DNA of 64,000 nt from Aquimarina sp. MAR_2010_214 (GTDB taxonomy: Bacteria > Bacteroidota > Bacteroidia > Flavobacteriales > Flavobacteriaceae), in NCBI RefSeq assembly GCF_002846555.1, contig NZ_PJMS01000001.1, forward strand, positions 2,294,001-2,358,000, given 5' to 3'. Positions 43,669-52,663 of this stretch are shown in pieces; position 1 is the stretch's first letter, and each line of letters opens with the position of its first letter. The translations under genes and the position numbers were made by a program. The notes below the pieces were generated by a model, which did not search any database, was not told the origin of the DNA, and saw only the letters and a list, made by a program, of their open reading frames with translations.

Positions 43669-43729
43669 TTTAAAAGAGGGGATACCATTCTTTAAAATTT
43701 CGATATTGTGATGATTTTCTAGATTAGAG

Positions 43730-44287
43730 CTATTCTTTCCACTTTATATTACAACCAATACTTGGTTTTTGTTCTTCAGAAACTTTGGCATTACGAAGTA
43801 CTGCATCAAGTGCTTGACGAAGATCACGACCATTTACAGGAATACCGTTTCCAGGTCGGGAATCATCAAGTTGCCCTCGATAAATGAGTTTTGATTCAGA
43901 ATCAAACAGGTAAAAATCAGGAGTGCAGGCGGCATCATATACTTTGGCAATATCCTGAGTTTCATCAAATAAATACGGAAACGTATAATTATTTTTTTGA
44001 GCAGTTTTCCACATTTCTTTAGGAGCATCCTGAGGGTATTTTTCAATATCATTGCTGCTAATAGCTACAAAACCAAATCCCTGAGCACGATAGTCATTCG
44101 CAATACGAACTATTTCTTCGTTAACATGGATCACAAACGGGCAATGATTGCAGATAAACATAACCACGGTTCCTTTTTTACCTTTTACATTGTTTAGAGA
44201 GTATCTATTATTGGTGATAGCGTCTACAAGTGTAAAGTCGGGGGCAATAGTACCAAGCGGTAACATATTAGAAGGAGTACGAGCCAT
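43730..44287 (-). CDS. Thioredoxin-like redoxin (AhpC/TSA superfamily)
   Basis: A 185-residue protein, apparently cytoplasmic. GTIAPDFTLVD is the redoxin start. VVMFICNHCPFVIHVNEEI (about 40-58) holds the CxxC active site in the CNHCP form used by a YneN/PA-type redoxin subfamily, and ACTPDFYLFD contains the conserved Pro. C-terminal GCNIKWKE adds one further cysteine. It is probably a peroxide or thiol reductase; the partner is unknown. Confidence 0.88.
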   Translation of the reverse strand: MARTPSNMLPLGTIAPDFTLVDAITNNRYSLNNVKGKKGTVVMFICNHCPFVIHVNEEIVRIANDYRAQGFGFVAISSNDIEKYPQDAPKEMWKTAQKNNYTFPYLFDETQDIAKVYDAACTPDFYLFDSESKLIYRGQLDDSRPGNGIPVNGRDLRQALDAVLRNAKVSEEQKPSIGCNIKWKE

Positions 44288-44448
44288 AATTTTCTGTTTT
44301 TTTGAAAGGTTCCAAATTACAATATTATACTATATAAGTCTACAAAAACAGGCCTTAGTTACAATAGGAATTCATAATTTGAAACACCTAACGCATATTT
44401 TGTTTTTTGTTTGCGAAAATTTAAGACTTTTAGTTGATTTGATGTTTT

Positions 44449-46962
44449 TTACATTTCATCACTAAAGAAAATAGCATTCATTAGTAATTTATTGGTTCCA
44501 TACCAAAAAGCTCTAAAGTTGGTGTTGTCGGTAAACAGGATTATATTTCCTTTTCCGAAATCATTGTGTTTAAAAGGAACTGTACCAGATAGTGAATCCA
44601 AATTCTTTTTACTAATATATCCACTTAACAGTGGTTTTTTTGTATAACGAATTGGGTTATTGTAACTCTGCTTGTCTGGTTTGATAAATAATTTTGTATT
44701 TCTGAATAGTGCAATCTTATCGTTCTTATATCCAAAATTAATAGGATGAGAACGATCTATTTCTGCTTCAAAAATAGCTCCGCCAATTACTTGTGCGCCA
44801 TTAAAATCTTGTTTTTGCTCAAAGGATATGTTTTTTGCATCATTTTTTGGAGTAGCAAATTCGATTTTCATGAATTCATTATTCTTAAAAAACTGGGCAG
44901 CATTTCTGTATCCAATTAGTGTTCCGCCATTGCGAACCCAAGTTTTTAACTTTTCGGCTTTTTCTTTATCAAAAGACTGTCTCCGGCTATTTGGTAATAC
45001 AATATGTGTATATTTTGATAATGTAAGTCTATCAAAATTACCTGTTTCTAATTTTGTGATAGGAATATCATAACGTTGATCCATTAAATGCCAGATTTCT
45101 CCAGCATCATAAGGTGTGATTTCACCACCTGTAAACAAACCTATTCTTGGAAGTGCCAAAGTGCGAAATTGATTACTTCCAAGGTCAATTCCCTTGGTAA
45201 GACCTGTAGAAACACTAGTGATATCAATGTGATTCTCGGTAGCTATTTTTTGTAATAATTTATGTAGTTCTTCTTTATTTAATTTTTGATTTTGAACAGG
45301 AATTAAAATTGTACCATAGTCATAATCTTTGTTTTCTAGTGAAAAAGGTTTCATCCCAACTTTGGCTCGCAATCCATTAGCAAGAACTTGATATAAGGCT
45401 TTTGGAGTGTAATACTCATGCCATTGTATCAAGTATGCATAATTACTTTTGTTAACAGATTTGATCTTTCGATAAGTGAGGTCTGATATTTCACTACCTA
45501 TATTAGAAATAGCTGCGTTTTCAGAATAGTCTAGATTAAAGGACAAAGGAAATGTCCATGCAGAAACATCATAAAAAAGGCTATCTTGAAATGTTGTTCT
45601 TTTTTCAAAAATAGCTTTTAATAATCTTTTTTGTCGCTGATTCTTAGGAACAATATAGCTATACTCTTTTTTGAAAAAGTTACCTTGAATGGTTACATCT
45701 TGTTTAAGTTCATATAATTTGACTTGATGTCTTTTAAGAATTTCGGCAAGATGGTAAGATGAAGCTGCATCTTTTTCGTTTCCAAAAACATAAGCATTTT
45801 TAGTTAATTCTTTTCTTGCGTTGTTGTAAAAACTTCGTTTATACTCTAATAATTCTTTACGCATAGATTTTGCAGCTTCTAATGTAGAAAGTGCTGCAGT
45901 AAATTGATTTCTTATTGTAAAAGGAAAAGTAAGGATTCCATTATCAGTTTCCTGGGCATGACCACGAGAACTACCTTGCTCAAATAAAATACCAATACTT
46001 CCATTAATGTCAGGGAAAGTAGACCCTTTACCATAATAAAAATCGTCAAAATTCTCTTCGGTATAATATAGCGAACCAATATTATCTAGCGCTTTTGCAT
46101 GATAATTACCAATCTTTTTAGTGAGTTCTTGATTTAATTTTGGAGTTAAAGGGTGTGTTCGTGATTGAATTCCAGGCTGAAAAAAGAAAGTGCTATTAGA
46201 CCCCATTTCATGATGATCTGTAAGAATATTTGGATACCACTTATGAAAAGTTTTGATACGAGCTCTGGATTCTGGTAATTGTACTGGTAACCAATCACGA
46301 TTCATATCAAACCAATAATGATTTGTTCTACCTCCTGGCCATACTTCACTATATTCCCGATCTTGAGGATCTGTGCTAATATTTTTGCTTTTATTAGTAT
46401 TAGCCCAATAAGCAAAACGTTGTAAACCGTCAGGATTAAGTGAAGGGTCTAATAAAATAACTACATTATCTAAAAGGTTGTCTATTTCTTGCCCTTGTGC
46501 AGCTGCAAGATAGTATGCTGCTACTAATGATGCATTGGCACCACTAGGCTCATTACCATGAATAGAAAATCCTTGATATACAATTGCTGGTAGATTTTCT
46601 GTATTTAGTACATCAGAACCATTTTGGGTAAGTTCTATGTGTTTTTTTTGTATTTCCTGAAGATTTTGGTGGTTTTTTTCTGAGGTTATTGTAAGTAATA
46701 GTATAGGGCGATCTTCAAAAGTTTTTCCTCTATTTTCAATTGTTATTCTTGATGATGCTTTGGCAAGGGCCTCCATGTAACTAACAAGCTTATCATGAGT
46801 TACATGCCATTTTCCTGGTACATAACCAAGTACACTTTGCGGAGTAGGAATCTCAGGGTTGTATGTAACATTTTTTGGAAGATAGTAAGCTAACGATAGA
46901 TCATCTTGAGAGAAAGAGACAAAGTTCAATAATGCAAAAAAAACAGTAAAGATAGATTTCAT
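44449..46962 (-). CDS. Secreted M14-family zinc carboxypeptidase
   Basis: An 837-residue protein with a signal peptide (1-19, ending VSFSQ). The M14 peptidase domain covers about 50-370. HGNEPSGANAS gives the first zinc ligands His135 and Glu138, with LDPSLNPDGLQRFAYW, the substrate-binding DMNRDW, and a later His-containing DHHEMGSNSTFFF. The catalytic Glu is probably in GILFEQGSSRGH. The C-terminal half (about 380-837) lacks a known peptidase motif, though GLFTGGEITPYDAGEIWHLM resembles a glutamine-amidotransferase-like domain. No type IX sorting domain is visible at the end, so it is likely periplasmic. Confidence 0.9.
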   Translation of the reverse strand: MKSIFTVFFALLNFVSFSQDDLSLAYYLPKNVTYNPEIPTPQSVLGYVPGKWHVTHDKLVSYMEALAKASSRITIENRGKTFEDRPILLLTITSEKNHQNLQEIQKKHIELTQNGSDVLNTENLPAIVYQGFSIHGNEPSGANASLVAAYYLAAAQGQEIDNLLDNVVILLDPSLNPDGLQRFAYWANTNKSKNISTDPQDREYSEVWPGGRTNHYWFDMNRDWLPVQLPESRARIKTFHKWYPNILTDHHEMGSNSTFFFQPGIQSRTHPLTPKLNQELTKKIGNYHAKALDNIGSLYYTEENFDDFYYGKGSTFPDINGSIGILFEQGSSRGHAQETDNGILTFPFTIRNQFTAALSTLEAAKSMRKELLEYKRSFYNNARKELTKNAYVFGNEKDAASSYHLAEILKRHQVKLYELKQDVTIQGNFFKKEYSYIVPKNQRQKRLLKAIFEKRTTFQDSLFYDVSAWTFPLSFNLDYSENAAISNIGSEISDLTYRKIKSVNKSNYAYLIQWHEYYTPKALYQVLANGLRAKVGMKPFSLENKDYDYGTILIPVQNQKLNKEELHKLLQKIATENHIDITSVSTGLTKGIDLGSNQFRTLALPRIGLFTGGEITPYDAGEIWHLMDQRYDIPITKLETGNFDRLTLSKYTHIVLPNSRRQSFDKEKAEKLKTWVRNGGTLIGYRNAAQFFKNNEFMKIEFATPKNDAKNISFEQKQDFNGAQVIGGAIFEAEIDRSHPINFGYKNDKIALFRNTKLFIKPDKQSYNNPIRYTKKPLLSGYISKKNLDSLSGTVPFKHNDFGKGNIILFTDNTNFRAFWYGTNKLLMNAIFFSDEM

Positions 46963-46985
46963 ACGTTTTATTTTTGATAGGTGAA

Positions 46986-47020
46986 TATAAAAAAAACCGC
47001 TTCAGTGAATGAAACGGTTT
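46986..47020 (-). terminator. Terminator of the DUF3276 gene
   Basis: AAACCG and CGGTTT (47015-47020) form the outer stem, with partly paired TTCA/TGAA inside. On the minus strand a run of eight Ts follows. It lies 35 nt after the stop. Confidence 0.75.
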
Positions 47021-47054
47021 ACATAACTTTAACTTAAAGCCTTATAGTATTTCT

Positions 47055-47447
47055 CTAGATATCGTCAAAACTTACGTCTGTAAAGCTTTCTGTAGATGCA
47101 GTAACTTCTTCAGTAACGTTGTTTTCAACTCCATCTTTTTCATATGATTTCTGAAAATCTTTCTGGTGTCGTTCACTTATTACTTCTTCTCCTTTTTCAT
47201 CGACAATGAAGTGAGTCATTTCATTTAAAATCTCTGAAAAACCAACAAAATCTTCTTTGTAAAGATAGATCTTATGTTTTTTATAGTGAAAAGATCCATC
47301 ATCATTGGTGAACTTTTTACTTTCCGTTATTGTTAGATAATAATCTCCTGCTTTTGTAGCTCTTACGTCAAAGAAGTATGTTCTTCTTCCTGCTCGTAAA
47401 ACTTTTGAGAAAATTTCTTCTTTATCCATCATTTCATTATCACTCAT
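47055..47447 (-). CDS. DUF3276 (PUR-like) nucleic-acid-binding protein
   Basis: A 130-residue protein. KVLRAGRRTYFFDVRATKAG (about 15-34) and YYLTITESKKF are the two halves of the PUR-type repeat of DUF3276, a Bacteroidota family structurally like Pur-alpha. The acidic C-terminal tail (about 90-130) is typical. Binding to DNA or RNA is known for relatives by structure; the physiological role is unclear. Confidence 0.9.
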   Translation of the reverse strand: MSDNEMMDKEEIFSKVLRAGRRTYFFDVRATKAGDYYLTITESKKFTNDDGSFHYKKHKIYLYKEDFVGFSEILNEMTHFIVDEKGEEVISERHQKDFQKSYEKDGVENNVTEEVTASTESFTDVSFDDI

Positions 47448-47525
47448 AATCCGTATTTATTAATTAATTAATATGTTATGATGGTTTCAAAAATCCAAAA
47501 AAAATGTTAACCTCACAAAAAAAAC

Positions 47526-49283
47526 TCAAATTTCTTTTTCACTAAGTTGTTTTAAATAGAGATCCTTGTAATATCCTTCGGTGCTTATTAGTTGATTATG
47601 AGTACCTTGCTGGATTATTTCTCCATCTTCTAAGACGATAATTTTATTTGCATTTTTGGCGGTAGAAACCCTATGACTTACGATAAAAGTTGTCTTATTC
47701 TTAGAAATCTTATGAAGATTGTTAAGGATTTCTTCTTCTGTTTCTGTATCTACAGCAGATAAGCAATCATCAAAAAGGAGTACAGATGGGTTTTTAAGTA
47801 TTGCTCTTGCAATAGAAACACGTTGTTTTTGACCTCCGGATAAAGTGATACCACGTTCTCCTAAAACCGTATCATACCCTTTGCTAAAGCCTATTATATT
47901 TTTATGAACTACTGCATTTTTAGCAGCTTCGTATACTTCATCATCAGTAGCTTTCTCATTACCAAATTTTATGTTGTTTTGTATGCTATCACTAAATAGA
48001 AATGCATCTTGTGGGACATAGCCAATACTCGCCCTTAAATCGGTTAAGTTGAGATTTTTTATTGGAACTCCATCTATTCGTATCTCACCCGATGAAACAT
48101 CGTATAGTCTACCTATTAGATCCAGTATTGTTGATTTTCCAGCCCCTGTTTTTCCTATAATACCAATGGTTTCTCCGTTTTTGATTTCAAAACTTATGTT
48201 TTTTAAGGCAGTGATATTAGTATCATCATAGGTAAAAGAAACGTTATCAAAACTAATATTTCCTGTAATTGGTGTTTTTTGAGTTACTGTATTAGTGATT
48301 TCTGGTTCTTGACTAAGGAATTCGTTTATTCTTACTTGAGAAGCTTCTGCTTGCTGAACAATAGAGCTAACCCATCCAACTGTAGCTACTGGCCAGGTAA
48401 GCATATTGACAAAGATGATGAATTCTACAATAACACCCAGATCTTGTATGGTACCATCAATGAATTGCTTTCCACCAATATAAATAACTAAAATGTTACT
48501 AAAACCTATTAGTAAAACCATTAGAGGGAAAAATAGCGCCTGTACTTTGGCTAAGTCAAGATTCTTATCCTTGCTCTTATCCGATAATTTGGTGAAATTT
48601 TTCTGAGTGGGAGATTCCAAACCATATGCTTTAATTACAGAGATACCACTAAAAGATTCTTGAGTAAAAATGGTTAATTTAGATAAAAACTCTTGTACTA
48701 CAGTGCTACGTTTGTGAATTGCAACACTCAATTTATAAATAGATACGGATAATATGGGTAAAGGAGTAACAGTATATAAAGTAAGTTCGGGAGCTATACT
48801 GATCATATATCCTATCACTACCACAAATAAGGTAATAGTGTTTACACTATACATGATTGCAGGACCAACATACATTCTAACCCTAGATACATCTTCACTA
48901 ATACGATTCATAAGATCGCCTGTCCTGTTTTTCTTGTAAAAATTAAGAGAGAGTTTTTCATAATGTTGAAATACTTCATTTTTAAGATCAAACTCAATAA
49001 ATCGAGAAACTACAATAAATGTTTGACGCATTAAAAAGGTAAATAATGCAGAAATGAATAATGCTCCTGCGATAAGAAGAATATTGATAATAAGTCCGCT
49101 TTTTACCTGGGCAATATCAGTTATTTCGTTATTAATGTATTGTTCTACAACATCTACAGAGTCGCCAACTAATGTAGGAACTATTGTCGCAAAAACTCTT
49201 GCGATTATAGTAATCACCAGCCCAATAATAAGGCGGAATTTGTATTTTAAAAAGTATTTATTTAGATGGCGTAATGCGCGCAT
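47526..49283 (-). CDS. ABC-type multidrug/lipid exporter, fused permease and ATPase
   Basis: A 585-residue half-transporter: six transmembrane helices (about 15-320), then an ATPase with Walker A GKTGAGKSTILDLIG, signature TLSGGQKQRVSIARA, Walker B VLLFDDCLSAVDTETEEEI and H-loop FIVSHR. It resembles the MsbA/MdlB type. The N-terminus starts directly with the membrane domain, so there is no C39 peptidase domain and it cannot process double-glycine leaders. Substrate unknown. It probably functions as a homodimer. Confidence 0.93.
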   Translation of the reverse strand: MRALRHLNKYFLKYKFRLIIGLVITIIARVFATIVPTLVGDSVDVVEQYINNEITDIAQVKSGLIINILLIAGALFISALFTFLMRQTFIVVSRFIEFDLKNEVFQHYEKLSLNFYKKNRTGDLMNRISEDVSRVRMYVGPAIMYSVNTITLFVVVIGYMISIAPELTLYTVTPLPILSVSIYKLSVAIHKRSTVVQEFLSKLTIFTQESFSGISVIKAYGLESPTQKNFTKLSDKSKDKNLDLAKVQALFFPLMVLLIGFSNILVIYIGGKQFIDGTIQDLGVIVEFIIFVNMLTWPVATVGWVSSIVQQAEASQVRINEFLSQEPEITNTVTQKTPITGNISFDNVSFTYDDTNITALKNISFEIKNGETIGIIGKTGAGKSTILDLIGRLYDVSSGEIRIDGVPIKNLNLTDLRASIGYVPQDAFLFSDSIQNNIKFGNEKATDDEVYEAAKNAVVHKNIIGFSKGYDTVLGERGITLSGGQKQRVSIARAILKNPSVLLFDDCLSAVDTETEEEILNNLHKISKNKTTFIVSHRVSTAKNANKIIVLEDGEIIQQGTHNQLISTEGYYKDLYLKQLSEKEI

Positions 49284-49423
49284 AAAAGATTAATATTTAA
49301 AAACGGATTTATTAATAAATCCGTAAAGTTTAACAGTGTTAAATTTCAAATTGATAAAAATATACTATTTTAGCACCCTTATTTTGAGTATAATATAATT
49401 GTAATATTTAAAAATTTTATAAC

Positions 49424-50521
49424 ATGATAACCGAAGTGTTTACTGCAAATCAACTTAAAAAAGAAGCTCCAGTATTTGGTCAACTATCTTTTGATAATCA
49501 CGAACAAGTTGTTTTTTGTCAGGACAAAGATACAGGATTGAAGGCAATAATTGGTGTCCATAACACAATTTTAGGACCTGCATTAGGAGGGACTAGAATG
49601 TATGACTATGCAACAGAGTGGGATGCACTTAATGACGTATTGAGGTTATCACGGGGAATGACCTATAAAGCCGCTGTTACAGGATTGAATCTTGGAGGAG
49701 GAAAAGCAGTAATTATAGGAGATCCGAAAAAAATGAAAACACCAGAGTTAATGAAACGCTTTGGTAAATTTGTACATACTCTGGGAGGTAAATATTATAC
49801 AGCAGAAGATGTAGGTATGGAAACTTCTGATATGGATACCGTAAGAGAAGTCACTCCTTATGTAACGGGAATATCTGAATCAAAAGGAGGAGCAGGGAAT
49901 CCTTCTCCTGTTACAGCTTATGGTGTGTATATGGGGATGAAAGCGTCTAGTAAATTTGCTTACGGAAATGATACATTAGAAGGAAAACGAATTTTAGTTC
50001 AGGGAATCGGGCATGTAGGAGAAGAACTGGTACGTTTAACTTCGGAAGAAGGAGCAAAAGTAATCATTAGCGATATCAACCAAGAAAGACTTGAAGCGGT
50101 AAGTGCTAAGTATGGTGTTGATATTTATAGAGGAAACGATCTGTATGCAGAAACAGCAGATATTTATGCTCCATGTGCTCTTGGTGCAACTGTTAATGAT
50201 GAAACAATTGATAAGCTAAATGTAAAAGTGATTGCTGGAGCGGCAAATAATCAATTAGCTAATGAAAATATTCATGGCCCATTATTACAAAAGAAAGGAA
50301 TCGTATATGCTCCCGATTTCTTAATTAATGCTGGTGGTATCATAAATGTATATGCAGAGATCGAAGGATATGGTAGAGATCAGATTATAGCTAAAACTGA
50401 AAATATTTACGATACTACTTTAGATATTTTAAATAAGGCAAAAGCTACCAATGTAACTACAAATACAGCAGCAATTAGTATAGCAGAAGATAGAATTGCA
50501 GCTCGAAAAAAAGAAATGTAA
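49424..50521 (+). CDS. Leu/Phe/Val/Glu dehydrogenase family enzyme
   Basis: A 365-residue cytoplasmic NAD(P)-dependent amino-acid dehydrogenase. GPALGGTRMYDYATEWDAL, MTYKAAVTGLNLGGGKAVI (two catalytic Lys region, about 82-100) and the Rossmann GIGHVGEELVRL near 190 match leucine/phenylalanine/valine dehydrogenases, which deaminate branched-chain or aromatic amino acids. VIAGAANNQLANENIHG is the conserved C-terminal motif. Length matches leucine dehydrogenase. Confidence 0.93.
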   Translation: MITEVFTANQLKKEAPVFGQLSFDNHEQVVFCQDKDTGLKAIIGVHNTILGPALGGTRMYDYATEWDALNDVLRLSRGMTYKAAVTGLNLGGGKAVIIGDPKKMKTPELMKRFGKFVHTLGGKYYTAEDVGMETSDMDTVREVTPYVTGISESKGGAGNPSPVTAYGVYMGMKASSKFAYGNDTLEGKRILVQGIGHVGEELVRLTSEEGAKVIISDINQERLEAVSAKYGVDIYRGNDLYAETADIYAPCALGATVNDETIDKLNVKVIAGAANNQLANENIHGPLLQKKGIVYAPDFLINAGGIINVYAEIEGYGRDQIIAKTENIYDTTLDILNKAKATNVTTNTAAISIAEDRIAARKKEM

Positions 50522-50720
50522 TCGTACTTTAAAAAAATGAAAACGGTTTTGTAACGTAAGAAAAGAGAGTTTTTTGATCACAATAATTACTTGTTACCTT
50601 CCTATATAATATAAACAGGTTCTGAATTGTTGAAGAACTAAGGAAAAACCGATAATTTTTTAAAATACAATTACCTTATAAAAAAAGAAGCTTTAAGGTA
50701 GGTGCGATTAAAAATAATAG

Positions 50721-50728
50721 TATTTTTG
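50721..50728 (+). promoter_or_regulatory. Predicted -7 box of nusB
   Basis: TATTTTTG matches TAnnTTTG. Transcription would begin a few nt later, at or within the 5' arm of the hairpin at 50731. Confidence 0.45.
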
Positions 50729-50730
50729 CA

Positions 50731-50764
50731 GGGCAAAAGTTAAGAAATGCTTTTGCCCTTTTTT
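50731..50764 (+). terminator. Terminator-like hairpin in the nusB leader
   Basis: GGGCAAAAG (50731-50739) pairs with CTTTTGCCC (50750-50758) and is followed by TTTTTT. It lies 210 nt after the dehydrogenase stop and only 25 nt before the nusB start. It could end the upstream transcript, or act as an attenuator at the 5' end of nusB mRNA. Confidence 0.7.
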
Positions 50765-50789
50765 AATATAAAGTTCTTTGTAATTTTCT

Positions 50790-51734
50790 ATGTTAACCAG
50801 AAGACATATTAGAGTAAAAGTAATGCAGTCTCTCTATTCGATGGAGCAGACGCAAAGTGATAACCTTGGAAAAGAAGAGAAATTTCTTCTTTTCAGTATT
50901 GATCAGATGTATGAATTATTTATTATAAATCTTCAGCTTCTGGTAGAAATTAGAAAACATGCAGCTGATTTTTTGGCAAAAAGTCAAAAAAAATACCTCG
51001 CCACTTCCGAAGAAAAAAACCCTAACACTAAATTTATCAATAACGAAGTTCTGTTATTGTTAGAAAAAAATATTCAACTCAAAACAGAAATTGAGAAGAA
51101 GAAATTGAATTGTTGGGAATTGGATGATGAATATGTGACCATATTATGGAAAGAGATTAAAGAAAGTGAGCTATATGCAGATTATATGAGTACTAAGCTT
51201 AGCTCTTTTAGAGAAGATAAAGACTTTATACTCGATATTTTCAAAGAAATTATAGCACCCAATGATAAACTTTATGAATATATTGAAGATAAAAAACTAA
51301 CTTGGATTGATGATTTACCATTGGTAAATACTTCGATTATCAAAATGCTTAGAAAAGTTAAATCATCTCATGATGAGCAAATGACACTACCAAAGCTATA
51401 TAAAGATATAGAAGATAAGAAATTTGCAACAGATATTTTTAGAAAAACAACACTTAATAGTGTAGAGTATATAAAAGAAATTGATGGTAAAACACCAAAC
51501 TGGGATCAAGATCGTATTGCAGAATTGGATAAAGCGATCATAAAAATGGCTATTTGCGAGTTTGTAAAGTTCCCTTCAATACCCATAAAAGTAACAATTA
51601 ACGAATATTTAGAAATAGCAAAAGAATATAGTACACCTAAAAGTAGTATTTTTATCAATGGAATTTTAGATAAAATTTCTAAAGAGTACCAAGAAAACGG
51701 GAAATTAAACAAAGTAGGTCGTGGATTAATGTAA
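50790..51734 (+). CDS. nusB: Transcription antitermination protein NusB
   Basis: A 314-residue protein. The first ten residues MLTRRHIRVKVMQSLYSMEQ are the NusB start. Residues about 25-185 are a helical insertion or extension typical of Bacteroidota NusB. The C-terminal NusB core is clear (FRKTTLNSVEYIKEIDGKTP, then DQDRIAELDKAIIKMAICEF and PIKVTINEYLEIAKEYSTPK). NusB joins NusE (S10) in boxA RNA binding during rRNA transcription. The next gene, DUF1573, starts 52 nt later. Confidence 0.93.
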   Translation: MLTRRHIRVKVMQSLYSMEQTQSDNLGKEEKFLLFSIDQMYELFIINLQLLVEIRKHAADFLAKSQKKYLATSEEKNPNTKFINNEVLLLLEKNIQLKTEIEKKKLNCWELDDEYVTILWKEIKESELYADYMSTKLSSFREDKDFILDIFKEIIAPNDKLYEYIEDKKLTWIDDLPLVNTSIIKMLRKVKSSHDEQMTLPKLYKDIEDKKFATDIFRKTTLNSVEYIKEIDGKTPNWDQDRIAELDKAIIKMAICEFVKFPSIPIKVTINEYLEIAKEYSTPKSSIFINGILDKISKEYQENGKLNKVGRGLM

Positions 51735-51785
51735 TATTTGGAAAAAATAGTATTTTTAACCCTCAAATAATTAAAAACCCAAGTA

Positions 51786-52265
51786 ATGAAAAAAGGAATC
51801 TTAATTTTAGCCGGAGTTTTTGCTATGACAGTTGTGTCATGTAAAGACAATGCCGCAGAAAAAGTTAAAGAAGAAAATGTAGAAATAGCAGCAGATCGTG
51901 ACGCAAAGAATGCAGATTATCCTGTGATGACTTTTACTAAAACTGAACATGATTTTGGAACTATCAATGAAGGAGATGTTGTAGAGCATAAGTTTGCATT
52001 TACCAATACAGGTAAAGCACCTTTGGTAATCGTAAGTGCAAAAGGTAGTTGTGGATGTACTGTACCACAATGGCCAAAGGATCCAATTGCTCCAGGAGAT
52101 ACAGGAGAGATGTTAGTTAAATTTAACTCTAACGGAAAACCAAATCAGCAAACTAAGCAAGTTACTATAACTGCTAATACAGAAGCTGGAAAAGAAATTC
52201 TTAAGATTAAGGCTACGGTAACTCCAAAGGCTAAACCAGTAAGTGGAACACCAGTAAGCAAATAA
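51786..52265 (+). CDS. DUF1573 lipoprotein
   Basis: A 159-residue protein with a lipoprotein signal peptide (MKKGILILAGVFAMTVVSC, lipobox VVSC). The mature domain FTKTEHDFGTINEGDVVEHK, PLVIVSAKGSCGCTVPQWPK is a DUF1573 immunoglobulin-like fold with the characteristic SCGCT motif. Function unknown. It lies 3 nt upstream of yajC and is co-transcribed with it, a conserved neighbourhood in Flavobacteriia. Confidence 0.92.
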   Translation: MKKGILILAGVFAMTVVSCKDNAAEKVKEENVEIAADRDAKNADYPVMTFTKTEHDFGTINEGDVVEHKFAFTNTGKAPLVIVSAKGSCGCTVPQWPKDPIAPGDTGEMLVKFNSNGKPNQQTKQVTITANTEAGKEILKIKATVTPKAKPVSGTPVSK

Positions 52266-52268
52266 TTT

Positions 52269-52559
52269 ATGGATCAAATACAATCATTTCTTCCTTTTAT
52301 ACTAATATTTGTCGTGATGTATTTTTTTATGATACGACCACAGATGCAAAAAGCAAAAAAGGAGAAAAAATTTGCTGAAGACTTAAAAAAAGGAGATCGA
52401 GTAGTTACAAAAAGCGGTCTTCATGGAAAAGTTTTTGATTTCAGTGAAAAAAATAACGCTATTATTATTGAAACAGGATCGGGTAAATTAACTTATGATA
52501 AATCTGCAATTTCGTTGGAGATGAGTCAGAAATTAAATCAACCGGCAGATAAGAAGTAA
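52269..52559 (+). CDS. yajC: Preprotein translocase subunit YajC
   Basis: A 96-residue protein with one N-terminal transmembrane helix (FLPFILIFVVMYFFMIRPQM) and the YajC cytoplasmic domain (KGDRVVTKSGLHGKVFDFSE, then NAIIIETGSGKLTYDKSAIS). It associates with SecDF-YidC at the inner membrane. It starts 3 nt after the DUF1573 stop. Confidence 0.95.
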   Translation: MDQIQSFLPFILIFVVMYFFMIRPQMQKAKKEKKFAEDLKKGDRVVTKSGLHGKVFDFSEKNNAIIIETGSGKLTYDKSAISLEMSQKLNQPADKK

Positions 52560-52576
52560 TAACTAGCCTACTTGTT

Positions 52577-52616
52577 AAAAGCGCGATAGAATTAGTTTAA
52601 TTTTACCGCGCTTTTT
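52577..52616 (+). terminator. Terminator after yajC
   Basis: AAAAGCGCG (52577-52585) pairs with CGCGCTTTT (52607-52615) around a 21-nt loop, followed by Ts. Confidence 0.75.
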
Positions 52617-52663
52617 CGTTTTATATATAAATTATTAGTTTTTTAATTCGATACACTATTAAT

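Larger units (their letters stand above)
50522..50789. other. Leader region of nusB
   Basis: This 268-nt gap carries the -7 box at 50721-50728 and the terminator-like hairpin at 50731-50764. Nothing else is recognizable. Confidence 0.5.

Noticed and set aside
47526..49283. ABC exporter as the processing transporter for the GG peptides
   Set aside because: The protein begins directly with the membrane domain and lacks the N-terminal C39 peptidase needed to cleave after GG; it is also 16 kb away.
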